From the NCBI RefSeq assembly GCF_008973755.1, contig NZ_WBOM01000005.1, forward strand, positions 124,001-188,000: a DNA stretch of 64,000 nt, given 5' to 3'. The stretch comes from Nitrincola alkalilacustris. GTDB lineage: Bacteria; Pseudomonadota; Gammaproteobacteria; Pseudomonadales; Balneatricaceae. A program made the translations under genes and the position numbers. How positions within the stretch are numbered: position 1 is the first letter of the stretch; the number at the start of each line of letters is the position of its first letter. This document shows positions 40,136 through 51,635 of the stretch, piece by piece. Under the pieces are notes generated by a model. The model was not told the DNA's origin, made no database searches, and saw nothing but the letters and a program-made list of their open reading frames with translations.

Positions 40136-42742
40136 ATGCAGACAGGCGGCGAATCAGGCAGTGTTGTTTCAACCGGTATCATCGGCCTGGACCGGATTCT
40201 GAGCGGCTTGCGCATCGGTGATAATGTGGTCTGGCGGATCGAGGATATCGAGGACTATCGTCGGGTTGTCACACCCTTTGTCGCTGCGGCAGTCGCTCAG
40301 GGTCGCTCCATCATCTATCTGCGTTTTGGCCATCATTCACCCTTGGTCGAGGAGGGTGGCGGCGTTCGCGTTGTTCGGATCGACGCCTTGCGCGGGTTTG
40401 AGGCTTTCACCCGACATGTATGGCAACTTGTGGCGGAGCACGGTCGGGGCGCCTTTTATGTCTGTGACTGTCTGACCGACCTGCTGGATGCCTGGGCGAC
40501 GGATCATATGGTGGGCAACTTCTTCCGCGTGATCTGCCCCTTTCTTTACGAGCTGGATACAGTGGCTTACTTTGCACTCTACCCGCGCGCGCACTCACAG
40601 GTGACACTGGCGCGTATCCGGGATACCACGCAGGTTCTGATAGACGTACATCGGGCTGAGAATGAGTTCCAGATTCAGCCGGTCAAAGTGTGGGAACGGC
40701 AGTCGCCAACCATGTTTCTGCCCCATCGCCAGACGCGGGATCAGTTCATACCCGTCACCGACAGCAGTGACGCAACACGCCTGCAGGCATTGATTGAACT
40801 CAAGCATGGACAAGGGCAGCAACTGCTTGATCACTGGGATCGGCTGTTTCTGAACGCATCGGATACAAGGACGATGGGAGATGCGGCCGCACAACAGGTA
40901 TGTCTGGAGCAGATCCTGCCGGTGTTGATCAGTCGCGACTCTCGCATGCTGGCGTTGGCGCGCGAGTATCTGACGCTGGATGATCTGCTGGCCATTCGTA
41001 GTCGCATGATCGGCAGTGGCTATATCGGTGGCAAGGCGGCAGGCATGCTGCTGGCGCGAGCTGTATTGCTCCGTGAGGACCCGGAGTGCTGGCATCAGCG
41101 GCTGGAGCCGCATGACTCCTATTATCTCGGCTCAGATGTCTATTACGCCTTTCTGGTACACAATGGTCTCTGGTCAGGCATGATGCAGCAGCGAACCGAA
41201 TCAGGGTATTTTGAACAGGCCCCTGGGCTGCGGGATGCGGTGTTGAAAGGTGATATCCCGCAGGAGATGCGGCAGGAGCTGGAGCGGATGCTGGATCATT
41301 ATGGCCAGTATCCCATTCTGGTCAGATCAAGCAGTCTGCTTGAGGATGGCTTTGGCAATGCGTTTGCGGGCAAGTATGAGAGTGTGTTTCTGGTCAATCA
41401 GGGCAGTCCTGAGCAGCGGCTGGAGCAACTCGAACGGGCGATTCGGCAGGTGTATGCCTCCTCATTCAGTGAGGATGCACTGGTCTATCGTCAACAGCGT
41501 GGTCTGGACCAGTTGGAAGAGCCGATGGCCTTGTTGCTGCAACGTGTTAATGGTCGTTATCAGGGGCACTACTACCTGCCAGATGCTGCAGGAGTCGGTG
41601 TCTCGCGTAACACCTTTGCCTGGGATGCCGATATGGACCCGGCTGCCGGCATGGTAAGACTGGTGATGGGGTTGGGTACCCGTGCAGTGGATCGGATCGA
41701 GGGAGATCATGCCTGCGTAGCTGCACTGGATTATCCGCATAAGCGACCTTTTCGCAATCGAGATGAGGCCTATCGCTTTTCGCAATCGCTGGTGGATCTG
41801 CTTAATGTTGCTGAGAATAGCCTGCAGTCACGCTCTTTGATGCAACTGAGCCGGGAGTGCCCGGATCTGCCGTTGTCTGCTCTGGGCGAATTGGACAGAG
41901 AGGCGACAGAGCGTGCCCGACAGTTGCCGGACCCTGCGCCGGTGTGGCGACTGACATTTGACCCCTTGTTGCGCTGGACTGCATTTGTGAGACTGCTCAG
42001 GCAGATGCTGAGCACTCTGGAACAGGCGTATGATCATCCGGTGGATGTCGAGTTTACGGTTCATCTGGGCCCGGATGGTGAACCTACCTTCAATCTGGTG
42101 CAGTGCCGTCCACTGGCCGTGTTGGGTCCGAGTCAGAAGGTCGAGCTGCCCGGGCAGGTGGATGACGCATCGTTGTATTTCAAGACCGATGGCCACTTCA
42201 TGGGTGGTAACATGGATATCCGTCTGGATCGTATTGTGCAGGTTGATGCCGAACGGTATTCAGGTCTGACTATCTCGCAAAAGTACGAGGTGGCTAAACT
42301 CGTTGGTCAGATATGCCGTTCAGGTGAATCTCAGTCGACGCTGTTGATGGGTCCGGGTCGCTGGGGTACAAGCAGCCCTGAACTGGGTGTTCCGGTGCGT
42401 TTTGCCGATATCAGTCGGATTGCAGTACTGGTTGAAGTGGCCGAAATGGGTTCTGGCATGGTGCCGGATCTCTCGTTCGGATCGCATTTTTTTCAGGATC
42501 TGGTGGAGTCGTCCATCGCTTATGTGGCGCTTTTCCCGAATGAAAGCAGCACGCATCATCGCCCACAATGGTTGAGTTCTACTGGTGTGAAAACTCTCTC
42601 GGCTCGCGAGTTGTGCGTGGATGAATTCAATGAGGTGGTGAGTGCAGTAGTGCGCATTCATGATCTGAGCGCTCAGCCCTTACGGCTGGTGGCTGATGTG
42701 GTGAGTCAGCGTCTGATCTGTTATCAGGTGGATGATAGTTGA
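40136..42742 (+). CDS. KaiC-like domain fused to a PPDK/PEP-synthase ATP-grasp domain
   Basis: An 868-residue multidomain protein. The first 200 residues resemble a KaiC/RecA-fold ATPase (STGIIGLDRILSGLRIGD) but its P-loop GxxxxGK is replaced by RIEDIEDY, so nucleotide binding there seems lost. From about residue 285 a pyruvate phosphate dikinase N-terminal domain follows: SGYIGGKAAGMLLAR, RSSSLLEDGFGNAFAGKYES and FNLVQCRPL. No phosphohistidine (GGxxxH) or PEP-binding domain is attached, so it is not a full PEP synthase. Such two-domain proteins are known in databases as PEP/pyruvate-binding proteins without assigned role. It may phosphorylate or sense a small molecule. Confidence 0.8.
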   Translation: MQTGGESGSVVSTGIIGLDRILSGLRIGDNVVWRIEDIEDYRRVVTPFVAAAVAQGRSIIYLRFGHHSPLVEEGGGVRVVRIDALRGFEAFTRHVWQLVAEHGRGAFYVCDCLTDLLDAWATDHMVGNFFRVICPFLYELDTVAYFALYPRAHSQVTLARIRDTTQVLIDVHRAENEFQIQPVKVWERQSPTMFLPHRQTRDQFIPVTDSSDATRLQALIELKHGQGQQLLDHWDRLFLNASDTRTMGDAAAQQVCLEQILPVLISRDSRMLALAREYLTLDDLLAIRSRMIGSGYIGGKAAGMLLARAVLLREDPECWHQRLEPHDSYYLGSDVYYAFLVHNGLWSGMMQQRTESGYFEQAPGLRDAVLKGDIPQEMRQELERMLDHYGQYPILVRSSSLLEDGFGNAFAGKYESVFLVNQGSPEQRLEQLERAIRQVYASSFSEDALVYRQQRGLDQLEEPMALLLQRVNGRYQGHYYLPDAAGVGVSRNTFAWDADMDPAAGMVRLVMGLGTRAVDRIEGDHACVAALDYPHKRPFRNRDEAYRFSQSLVDLLNVAENSLQSRSLMQLSRECPDLPLSALGELDREATERARQLPDPAPVWRLTFDPLLRWTAFVRLLRQMLSTLEQAYDHPVDVEFTVHLGPDGEPTFNLVQCRPLAVLGPSQKVELPGQVDDASLYFKTDGHFMGGNMDIRLDRIVQVDAERYSGLTISQKYEVAKLVGQICRSGESQSTLLMGPGRWGTSSPELGVPVRFADISRIAVLVEVAEMGSGMVPDLSFGSHFFQDLVESSIAYVALFPNESSTHHRPQWLSSTGVKTLSARELCVDEFNEVVSAVVRIHDLSAQPLRLVADVVSQRLICYQVDDS

Positions 42743-42812
42743 TCGTCAGATCTGAACGATCTTCTGGTCCGAGTGATTTGAGAACACTGTTATGAATGAG
42801 GTGATGTGAATA

Positions 42813-42841
42813 AGGCGAGGCGCTTGAGCGGCACCTCGCCT
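42813..42841. terminator. Hairpin between convergent genes
   Basis: AGGCGAGG (42813-42820) pairs with CCTCGCCT (42834-42841) across 13 bases, just downstream of gdhA (read on the minus strand) and of the PPDK-like gene. A short T-rich run follows on the minus strand, so it probably terminates gdhA. Confidence 0.6.
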
Positions 42842-42858
42842 GACAGGTTGGACGAGGA

Positions 42859-44289
<1,431 letters not shown>

Positions 44290-44377
44290 TCAATTTCATC
44301 ACAGTGCACTAATATAAAGCAACGGTCAAAAGGTCGTAGGTGTTTATCACGACTCAAATGGCAGTGACTGCGTCAGT

Positions 44378-44722
44378 CTACTGATCCTTCCAGGGAACAT
44401 TAAGTGTCTTGTCGACACATCTGACTCGCCGATGCAGTGCTGCCTTGGCCATCATATGGGCACTGGCCGGTGCCGTCACAAACAGAAACAGTGTGATGAT
44501 CGCTTCCTGTACGGATATACCCTCTGTCAGGAAACTGAAGTAGAGCAGAGATCCGATCAGGGTGCAGCCCACGCCGAGGGTGCTGGCCTTGGTCGGGCCA
44601 TGCAGGCGCATATAGAAATCCGGCAGCCGTGCCAGTCCGATGGAGCCGAGCAGTGCGACCAGAGCACCGATCAGGATGAACAGTGCGATGATAAGCTCCA
44701 GTAGCCAGGGTAGTGTATTCAT
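44378..44722 (-). CDS. mrpG: Mrp Na+/H+ antiporter subunit G
   Basis: A 114-residue protein with three hydrophobic helices and the PhaG/MnhG signature GLARLPDFYMRLHGPTKAST. It is the last gene of the mrp operon; its ATG overlaps the stop of mrpF by four bases. In the complex, the small G subunit is needed for assembly and activity of Na+/H+ exchange. Its C-terminus (LHRRVRCVDKTLNVPWKDQ) extends a little into the cytosol. Confidence 0.92.
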   Translation of the reverse strand: MNTLPWLLELIIALFILIGALVALLGSIGLARLPDFYMRLHGPTKASTLGVGCTLIGSLLYFSFLTEGISVQEAIITLFLFVTAPASAHMMAKAALHRRVRCVDKTLNVPWKDQ

Positions 44723-44988
44723 TCGATCACATCCCCCCGCAGCAGGTACTTGGTCATGGCTACTGTGCCGACGAAACCCATCAGCGCGATCAACATCGCA
44801 GCTTCGAACAGAATACCTAGTTGCATCTGGATGTCGGCCAGCACTATCACCGCAATGCTGTTGATCATCAGCGTATCCAACGCAAGAATGCGATCAGTGA
44901 TGTCCGGACCGATCAATAATCGGTAGAGATTCAGCAGTATGCCAAGCGAGAAGAGCGTCAACGCAAGTGGGATGACCAGTGCAATCAT
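44719..44988 (-). CDS. mrpF: Mrp Na+/H+ antiporter subunit F
   Basis: An 89-residue three-helix protein of the MrpF/PhaF family. The conserved YRLLIGPDITDRILALDTL segment and the following hydrophobic helices (LMINSIAVIVLADIQMQLGI) identify it. It overlaps mrpE upstream and mrpG downstream by four bases each. MrpF is a small membrane subunit required for antiport by the complex. Confidence 0.93.
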   Translation of the reverse strand: MIALVIPLALTLFSLGILLNLYRLLIGPDITDRILALDTLMINSIAVIVLADIQMQLGILFEAAMLIALMGFVGTVAMTKYLLRGDVIE

Positions 44989-45479
44989 TGGAATATCTCC
45001 TGCAGTGGTTGCTCGTAACGTGTCCTGATCTGATCGATCAGTGCCTGTTCGTTGTCGATGTGCAGTACATGGATCAGCAGCGTGCGTGCCTGAGTATCAT
45101 AGTGTGTCGTGACGGTGCCCGGCGTCAGTGAGATGGTGCTGGCAAGCAGAGTAATGGCAAACTCATCCTCCAGTGACACCGGATAGGTGATAAAACCGGG
45201 GCTCAGGTGCTCTGTCCGCCCGATAATGCGCCGAGCCACAATCAGATTGGAACAGATGATGTCCCACAGCAGCACCAGAAAGTAGCGCAGCAGAGGCAGC
45301 GGATGGCGCAGACTGCTTTTTTCCGGCCAGAAGCGGTGGGTAGAAAAGGGGATCAGCAGGCCCAGGCCGATACCGAGTATCACTTGTGCCACACTGAAAC
45401 TGTTTACCATGAACAGCCACAACACAGCCAGAAAGAGTGAAAACAGGGGTCTTGGGACCCAGAAGGAGAGTCTGCTCAT
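44985..45479 (-). CDS. mrpE: Mrp Na+/H+ antiporter subunit E
   Basis: A 164-residue MrpE/PhaE protein. Two hydrophobic helices at the N-terminus (LFSLFLAVLWLFMVNSFSVA and VILGIGLGLLIPF) are followed by a cytosolic domain with the family's DEFAITLLASTISLTPGT and LLIHVLHIDNE. It lies between mrpD and mrpF with four-base overlaps on both sides. The role of MrpE in the complex is structural. Confidence 0.92.
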   Translation of the reverse strand: MSRLSFWVPRPLFSLFLAVLWLFMVNSFSVAQVILGIGLGLLIPFSTHRFWPEKSSLRHPLPLLRYFLVLLWDIICSNLIVARRIIGRTEHLSPGFITYPVSLEDEFAITLLASTISLTPGTVTTHYDTQARTLLIHVLHIDNEQALIDQIRTRYEQPLQEIFQ

Positions 45480-47002
45480 GGTACCACCTCCGCCTCGCTC
45501 AGCCAGGCTGACTGCAACACGGCATGGATATATTCATCAGGGGAGAGGATCTGCTCAGCTGTCCGCTCCAGGTAGTGAATGATCGGCTCGGCCAGCAGTG
45601 ATAACACCAGACTGGTAGTGAGCATCAGACAGATCAGCACAAAACTGGTCTTATCCAATCTCAGCGGGGACGAGACCGATGTGGTTGGGCGCCAGAACCA
45701 TCGGCTGCCAGCCCGGCTAAGGGCAATCAGAGTCAGCAGACCTGTCAGCAGCATCAGCCCCCAGAGCAGGCCGCCACTTGGAGCCTTGATTGCCGACTGG
45801 ATAAGCCACAGCTTGCTGATGAAGCCGCTGAAGGGCGGCAGTCCGCTGATGCTGATGGCGGCAATGAAAAACAGACAGCCCAGCAGCCAGCGATGGTTCA
45901 GGGGGGATACCAGTGAAAATCGATCATATCCACGGTAGCGCTGCTTGCCTATCAGATCCGCAAGCAGGAAAAATGTAGCTGTCAGGCAGGTGCTGTGCAG
46001 CAGGTAATAGAGAGCGGAGCTGAGCATCTCCTGACCCGGCAGCGAGATGGCCGCCAGCAGTATGCCAACGGAGACGATCACCAGGTAAGCGGTCATGGTG
46101 CGCAGGCTGGCTGATCCCAGCACGCCGACGGCGCCTAGCAGCAGAGTTGCCAGTGATAGAGGCCAGAGCCACTCCCACAGCGTCAGATTGATCGGCTGCT
46201 CGCCCTGGCTGAAGACCAGATGAAAGACTCGGAGCATCGCATAGATACCGACCTTGGTCATGATCGCAAACAGTGCGGCCACCGGAGCACTGGCAGCAGA
46301 ATAGGCGCGGGGCAGCCAGAACAGCAGTGGCAGCAATGCGGCCTTGACACCGAACACCACCAGCAGCAGGAGTGCGGCGCTGGTCAGCAGTGGCTGATCT
46401 TCAGCCGGTATCAGCGCGATCTTAACGGCCAGATCGGCCATGTTGAGTGTGCCTGTCAGGCCATACAGGGTACCGACTGCAAACAGGAACAGGGCGGAGC
46501 CGACCAGATTGATGATCACATAGTGCAGCCCCGCACGGCTGCGCGCACGGCCACCACCATGCAGCAGCAGTGCATAAGAGGCGATCAGCAGAATCTCGAA
46601 AAATACAAACAGGTTGAACAGATCACCGGTCAGAAAGGCACCGTTGATGCCGGCCAGTTGCAACTGAAACAGGGCATGAAAATGGGCACCTTCCCGATCC
46701 GTACCCCGGCAGGCGTAAAGCCCGGCGATAAGGCTCAGGCAGGCAGTCAGCAATAGCATGATTGCACTCAGACGATCCAGTACCAATACGATGCCATATG
46801 GGGGAGCCCAGTTTCCGAGGTAATACAGAGTATGTGGATGTTGCCCGGCCTGCAGCACGGCCCAGATGCCCAACAGAGCCAGCAGACTGCAACTGCCAAG
46901 GCTGATCAGGCGTTGTGTCATCAGGGGGGCTTTGAAGGTGATCAGCAGGCATGCCCCTGCTACCAGAGGAACGAGAACAGGCATGGCCATGAGATGATTC
47001 AT
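45476..47002 (-). CDS. mrpD: Mrp Na+/H+ antiporter subunit D
   Basis: A 508-residue polytopic protein of the NuoN/MrpD proton-translocating family with about 14 helices. Typical stretches are GAFLTGDLFNLFVFFEILLI, the conserved glutamate in that segment, GVKAALLPLLFWLPRAY with a lysine, and SGLPPFSGFISKLWLIQ. These charged membrane residues line the proton pathway. It overlaps mrpC and mrpE by four bases. Together with subunit A it forms the two antiporter-like halves of the complex. Confidence 0.94.
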   Translation of the reverse strand: MNHLMAMPVLVPLVAGACLLITFKAPLMTQRLISLGSCSLLALLGIWAVLQAGQHPHTLYYLGNWAPPYGIVLVLDRLSAIMLLLTACLSLIAGLYACRGTDREGAHFHALFQLQLAGINGAFLTGDLFNLFVFFEILLIASYALLLHGGGRARSRAGLHYVIINLVGSALFLFAVGTLYGLTGTLNMADLAVKIALIPAEDQPLLTSAALLLLVVFGVKAALLPLLFWLPRAYSAASAPVAALFAIMTKVGIYAMLRVFHLVFSQGEQPINLTLWEWLWPLSLATLLLGAVGVLGSASLRTMTAYLVIVSVGILLAAISLPGQEMLSSALYYLLHSTCLTATFFLLADLIGKQRYRGYDRFSLVSPLNHRWLLGCLFFIAAISISGLPPFSGFISKLWLIQSAIKAPSGGLLWGLMLLTGLLTLIALSRAGSRWFWRPTTSVSSPLRLDKTSFVLICLMLTTSLVLSLLAEPIIHYLERTAEQILSPDEYIHAVLQSAWLSEAEVVP

Positions 47003-47337
47003 GGGCGGTCCTCATTCGGGTTTTCACCATCGACATGGTCGTTACGCAACTCGACGGCAGCCTTGAGTGCGAGTACAACGACGAAGCTGGTCATGGCAAA
47101 GCCGATGACTATCGCTGTCAGTACCAGCGCCTGAGGCAAGGGGTCGGCATAATCAGGCACCAGACCGATCACAGCCGGGGATTCGGTTTTCAGGCGCCCC
47201 ATGCCGAACAGATACAGATTGATGGCATGGGACAGCAACGTGAGGCCCAGAATCACGGAAAAGGTTCTTGCACGCAGCAGCAGGTAGACACCACTGGTGG
47301 TCAGTGCCCCCAATGTGAGTGCAAACAGTATCTCCAT
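46999..47337 (-). CDS. mrpC: Mrp Na+/H+ antiporter subunit C
   Basis: A 112-residue, three-helix NuoK-like subunit: TSGVYLLLRARTFSVILGLTLL and the later DPLPQALVLTAIVIGFAMTS are diagnostic of MrpC/MnhC. It has the family's soluble C-terminal tail (ELRNDHVDGENPNEDRP). Its ATG overlaps the stop of mrpA as TGATG and its end overlaps mrpD by ATGA. Confidence 0.94.
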   Translation of the reverse strand: MEILFALTLGALTTSGVYLLLRARTFSVILGLTLLSHAINLYLFGMGRLKTESPAVIGLVPDYADPLPQALVLTAIVIGFAMTSFVVVLALKAAVELRNDHVDGENPNEDRP

Positions 47338-50135
47338 CAGCCCACCTCCTTGCCAGGTCCGGCAACCGTCATCAGCTTGCCGAGGTTGGCCAGTATCAGC
47401 AGGGTGGCTCCCACAACGGTGGTGTATACACCCAGATCAAACATCAGGGCACTGGCCAGTTCGAACTCACCTATCACCGGCCAGTGAAAATGGTTGTAGG
47501 TTGTAGTCAGGAAGGGGTATCCAAATACCAGGCTGGCAAGGCCGGTGCTGGTTGCCAGCAGAATACCGGCACCGATCAGTGGCCGGAAGTGTGTCAGCAT
47601 CCGCTCCTGAGCCCAGACCAGACCACCGGCCATATACTGCAGTGTCAGTGCTACGGCGGTGATCAGGCCGGCAATGAAACCACCGCCAGGCATATTGTGT
47701 CCACGCAGGAAAATATAGGCAGACACTAATAGGGCGATCGGCAGCACCAGATGGGCGACACGGCTGAGAATAACCGGATGAGGTTCAGCCACCCAGTGCT
47801 CATCGGCAATCGGCGCCATGCGCTCCTTCAGGTGCAACTGTCTTGTGAATGCAAAGACGGCGAGCGCTGCAATACCCAGCACGGTGATCTCACCCAGGGT
47901 GTCAAAACCCCGGAAATCAACCAGAATCACATTCACGACGTTGGTACCCCCGCCACCGGGCAGGCTGTTGGCGAGAAAATAGTCGGAGATGCTGTCGAAC
48001 GGACGTGTCATCACGGCAAAACTGAACAGTGTCACGCCCAGTCCTGCAATGCCGGCGATGACGATATCCCGGACTTTACGATAGGGCTGCGACTCCTTGG
48101 GCGATTGCTGAGGCAGGAAGGAGAGGGCCAGCATCATGATCACCACAGCCATCACCTCCACCGACAGTTGAGTCAGTGCCAGGTCCGGAGCCGAGAAGCG
48201 GGCGAACGCCAGGGTGACAAACAGGCCTGTCACGCCGAGCAGTAACAGGGCCGGCAGGCGGTGACGATGAAACACGGCAACGCCCAGGGCTGCCAGAGAC
48301 AGGATGCACGCACCCATCAGGGTCATTGCGTCGGGACGAGTGATCGCCACGGACCCCTTCCAGCCACTGAAACCTGTCATGGCAAAGGTGCTGAGTATCA
48401 GCGCCGTGGCCAGCATGAATACCAGATATCGCTGCAATGAGCCGTTTTCAAGTTGATAGACCCGCTGCTGCGAAAAGTGGATCAGCCGTTGCATAATCCA
48501 CTCGAAGATCTCTTTTGCATCCACCTCGGGCAAACGGTTGTGGATGGCAAATAGTGGTGTTCTGGCCATGTAGAAGATCAACCCTCCGAGCAGAGCGAGC
48601 AGACTCATCTGCAACGGGAGGCGCAGATCAGTCAGCTGCTCGAAATCATAGGTGGGGTGAGACAAGCCGGTGGCGGCATTCACGGCCGGTTGAATCAGCA
48701 ATGCATAGACATATTGTGGGAAAACCCCCGCCAGTACACATCCGGTGCTGAGTATCAGAATCGGCAGCAGTACCAGTCGGGGTGGTCGGCGGGGTGGGTA
48801 GATGGGTAGATCCACCGGGCGGCCGTTGAAGAACACATTGTGGAAAATACGTATCGAATAGGCGACCGAGAACAGTCCGGCCAGGGTCACCCAGACGGGA
48901 ATCAGCGTGACTGCCCAGTCAGGAGCTGTCACCAGTTGCAGGCTTTCGGCAAACAGCATCTTCTTGCTCAGATAGCCGTTCAGCCAGGGTAGACCCGCCA
49001 TCGCGGCAGCGGGGATGGCCGATAGCAGCATAAGTCCCGGCAGGTAACGATACAGACCATTTATCTGCCGCATGTCGCGGCTGCCGGTCGATTGATCGAC
49101 AATCCCGGCCATCATGAACAGGGGGGCCTTGATCACCGCATGGTTGATCAGGTGGAAGAGTGCTGCAGCCATGGCGGTGCTGGTTCCGATACCCATCAGC
49201 AGTGTGATCAAACCCAGATGGGACAGGGTGGAGTAGGCCAGCAACCCCTTGATATCGTGCATGAACATGGCAACAAAAGCGCCGATCATCAGTGTCATCA
49301 TGCCACTCAGCACGACCAGCAGGAACCACAGATCGGTATCGGCCAGTGCCGGATGCAGTCTGGCCATCAGATATAGCCCTGCCTTGACCATCGTTGCAGA
49401 GTGCAGATAGGCCGAGACCGGTGTGGGTGCAGACATCGCATGTGGCAGCCACAGATGAAAGGGAAACTGCGCCGACTTGGTAAAGGCACCCAGCAGAATC
49501 AGGCTCAGCATCAGTGAATAATGCTGATCTGCCTTGATCTGCTCACCTGCAACCAGTATGTCACTCAGCATGAAGCTGCCGGCGCTTTGCCCCAGCAGGA
49601 GAACTCCGGCAAGCAGGGCGATCCCTCCACCACCAGTGATCACCAGTGACATTCGGGCTCCGCGGCGAGCGCTGCGTTTATGCCAGCCGAAACCGATCAG
49701 CAGAAAGGAGACCAGACTGGTCATCTCCCAGAAGATCAGCATGAACAGCAGGTTCTCAGACATGACGATGCCCAGCATCGCCCCCATGAACAGGAGTATC
49801 AGGCAGTAAAAGCGGCCTGCTGAGGGGTGGCCTTCGAAGTAACAGCGTGCGTACAGAATGATCAGGCAGCCGATACCGGTGATCAGCAGTGCGAACAGCC
49901 AGGAAAGACCGTCCAGGCGCAGGGAGAGCGAAAGCCCCAGATGCGGTATCCAGTCGCTGTGCTGAATCAGGGTTTCACCCGCCAGCATCTGTGGAGCCAG
50001 AGAGATCAACAGGACCAGGCTCAGCAGTGCAGGCAGGGCTGCCGCTACAGCCTGTCGTGAAACAGTAGTGTGCCGTCCGATTGCCGGTATGATGGCGAAG
50101 AGCAACGGAGTCAGAATGATCAGTGCTAAAGGCAT
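47337..50135 (-). CDS. mrpA: Mrp Na+/H+ antiporter subunit A fused to B
   Basis: A 932-residue fusion. The first 700 residues are the NuoL-like MrpA ([58 protein letters not shown]). A DUF4040-type segment ([20 protein letters not shown]) follows. The end is an MnhB-type domain ([39 protein letters not shown]). Fusion of A and B defines the group 2 mrp operons with six genes instead of seven. The complex exchanges cytosolic Na+ for external H+ and supports growth in salt and at high pH. It is the first gene of the operon and is read from 50135. Confidence 0.94.
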   Translation of the reverse strand: MPLALIILTPLLFAIIPAIGRHTTVSRQAVAAALPALLSLVLLISLAPQMLAGETLIQHSDWIPHLGLSLSLRLDGLSWLFALLITGIGCLIILYARCYFEGHPSAGRFYCLILLFMGAMLGIVMSENLLFMLIFWEMTSLVSFLLIGFGWHKRSARRGARMSLVITGGGGIALLAGVLLLGQSAGSFMLSDILVAGEQIKADQHYSLMLSLILLGAFTKSAQFPFHLWLPHAMSAPTPVSAYLHSATMVKAGLYLMARLHPALADTDLWFLLVVLSGMMTLMIGAFVAMFMHDIKGLLAYSTLSHLGLITLLMGIGTSTAMAAALFHLINHAVIKAPLFMMAGIVDQSTGSRDMRQINGLYRYLPGLMLLSAIPAAAMAGLPWLNGYLSKKMLFAESLQLVTAPDWAVTLIPVWVTLAGLFSVAYSIRIFHNVFFNGRPVDLPIYPPRRPPRLVLLPILILSTGCVLAGVFPQYVYALLIQPAVNAATGLSHPTYDFEQLTDLRLPLQMSLLALLGGLIFYMARTPLFAIHNRLPEVDAKEIFEWIMQRLIHFSQQRVYQLENGSLQRYLVFMLATALILSTFAMTGFSGWKGSVAITRPDAMTLMGACILSLAALGVAVFHRHRLPALLLLGVTGLFVTLAFARFSAPDLALTQLSVEVMAVVIMMLALSFLPQQSPKESQPYRKVRDIVIAGIAGLGVTLFSFAVMTRPFDSISDYFLANSLPGGGGTNVVNVILVDFRGFDTLGEITVLGIAALAVFAFTRQLHLKERMAPIADEHWVAEPHPVILSRVAHLVLPIALLVSAYIFLRGHNMPGGGFIAGLITAVALTLQYMAGGLVWAQERMLTHFRPLIGAGILLATSTGLASLVFGYPFLTTTYNHFHWPVIGEFELASALMFDLGVYTTVVGATLLILANLGKLMTVAGPGKEVG

Positions 50136-50292
50136 CAGCTCAGTCAGGTTCCAACAAGCGGAGCGTCAGCGGGCCTTTGGGTATTCTCCGATACGTTACC
50201 CTGCTCCTGTTATTATCTGGCCGCTGAAGAAAAGGTTAACATTTTCAGAATAAATTGCATGGGGTTTTTAGGAGTAAGCCACAAGAGGTAGG

Positions 50293-50832
50293 CTACCAGT
50301 CCAGGTCATCCGGAATCTGGTACTCGGCATACTCCGCCTCTTCAGCGGCGATCTGCTGTTTGCGCTCCTCTTCGTCCGTTACCACGGCAGAGGGATCACG
50401 CAGAATTATGCGCTGAGCGATCTCGGCCGGTACCAGCTCGAATTTATTGTTCACGGCAACAACCGCCAGCTGCTTTCTGGCCAGTTGTGCCTGTAGTTCA
50501 GTATTGATCCAGATCGATTTGACCAGATTGTCGTAGATGAAGTTATAGCGCTGCTCACTATTGCCGGGCAGGGTGATACGATGCTGCTGAACCAGTTGTT
50601 TGATCTCGGCCTGCGCGGCCCGCTGTGCCTGTTCCTGCTTGCGCTGCTCGTTGAGCAGGCGGTCTTTTTCAACCTTTGCCAGTCGCTTGGCTTCGAGGGA
50701 TGCAGCACTTTCTTCCGGCTGGGCGGTAGTTTTCTGTTTGGCGTGTTTGCGCTTTTCAAGCTCGACCTGCTTAGCCTGCTTCTTGGACGCGATGCCCGCT
50801 TTGAGTAGTTGATCCTTGAGTGAACCTGCCAT
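50293..50832 (-). CDS. DUF2058 (YaiL-like) protein
   Basis: A 179-residue DUF2058 protein. The N-terminus MAGSLKDQLLKAGIASKKQAKQ and the following Lys/Gln/Glu-rich coiled coil (KLEKRKHAKQ to RAAQAEIKQL, about residues 25-85) are characteristic. The C-terminal part (RYNFIYDNLVKSIWIN, RIILRDPSAVV) is folded. Relatives are annotated as nucleoproteins/polynucleotide-associated enzymes, but the role is uncertain. It is a stand-alone gene after the mrp operon and typical of gammaproteobacteria. Confidence 0.88.
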   Translation of the reverse strand: MAGSLKDQLLKAGIASKKQAKQVELEKRKHAKQKTTAQPEESAASLEAKRLAKVEKDRLLNEQRKQEQAQRAAQAEIKQLVQQHRITLPGNSEQRYNFIYDNLVKSIWINTELQAQLARKQLAVVAVNNKFELVPAEIAQRIILRDPSAVVTDEEERKQQIAAEEAEYAEYQIPDDLDW

Positions 50833-50923
50833 GACCCTACCTTTACGATGATTCCTGATGGGCGGGATTATAGCATAAGACTCAACTCTGAAATGAGCTG
50901 TGGAATGTTATGTAGAGCAGTAT

Positions 50924-50975
50924 GGGGGTAGTGTCTGGGGGTGGTGTCTAGGGATAGTGTCTGGGGATAGTGTCG
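50924..50975. repeat. Four tandem 13-base units
   Basis: Four consecutive 13-base copies of RGGGRTRGTGTCT (GGGGGTAGTGTCT, GGGGGTGGTGTCT, AGGGATAGTGTCT, GGGGATAGTGTCG) lie in the 242-base gap between DUF2058 and the fasciclin gene. No gene is seen in this gap. Copies vary by one to three bases, so the array probably changes length by slippage. Confidence 0.85.
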
Positions 50976-51074
50976 AATAGTGCTGGTGGCCAGATAAAAG
51001 ACTGACCACCAGCGAAGAATCACGCGAAGGGGAAATTTTGCTACTACTTCAGCTTGATACCAAACTATGCCGAA

Positions 51075-51635
51075 TTATTGCGGCAGCAGCACTGTGTCGA
51101 TAACGTGAATCACACCATTGGACTGCATCACATCAGCAATTGTGACATTGGCCGCATTGTCATTGGCATCGACAATGGTCAGCGTGTCGCCATTCAGGGT
51201 CATGGTCAACGATCCACCCTGAACAGTTGCCATTGTAGCCGAACCGTTATTGGCGGATGCGGCAGCAACCAGATCGGCAGCCGTATAGGTGCCGGCCAGA
51301 ACGTGATAAGTCAGAATACCGGTCAGGGTATCTTTGTTCTCAGGCATGACCAGCGTTTCAACTGTACCTTCAGGCAGTGCACCAAAAGCGTCATTGGTGG
51401 GAGCAAACACGGTAAAAGGACCATCACTGCTGAGTGTGCCGACCAGATCTGCTGCCTGAACAGCCGCGACCAGTGTTGTGTGGTCGTTGGAGTTGACTGC
51501 GTTTTCCACGATATTCTTGTTTGCGTACATCTCTGCACCACCAACCATGACACTGTCGGCGGAAAAGGCTGGCGCAGCCGTGGCCATGGCCAGAGAAAAG
51601 CAGGCAGCATAAAGACTGTTGCGTATCAGTTTCAT
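51075..51635 (-). CDS. Secreted fasciclin-domain protein
   Basis: A 186-residue exported protein with signal peptide (LYAACFSLAMATAAPAFSA) and one FAS1 domain: IVENAVNSNDHTTLVAAVQAA, then the H1 motif GPFTVFAPTNDAFGALP and H2 motif SNGVIHVIDTVLLP. FAS1 domains mediate adhesion or bind ligands at the cell surface. ATG 51635 has GGAG eight bases upstream and begins a perfect signal peptide; the frame is open to 51734, but that addition is not plausible. It is divergent from the sensor diguanylate cyclase, whose start lies 200 bases away. Confidence 0.92.
   Translation of the reverse strand: MKLIRNSLYAACFSLAMATAAPAFSADSVMVGGAEMYANKNIVENAVNSNDHTTLVAAVQAADLVGTLSSDGPFTVFAPTNDAFGALPEGTVETLVMPENKDTLTGILTYHVLAGTYTAADLVAAASANNGSATMATVQGGSLTMTLNGDTLTIVDANDNAANVTIADVMQSNGVIHVIDTVLLPQ

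Noticed and set aside
40136-42742. Phosphoenolpyruvate synthase
   Set aside because: The phosphohistidine and PEP-binding domains needed for the reaction are absent.
50924-50975. Possible CRISPR array
   Set aside because: The 13-base units are directly adjacent without spacers, and no cas genes are present.
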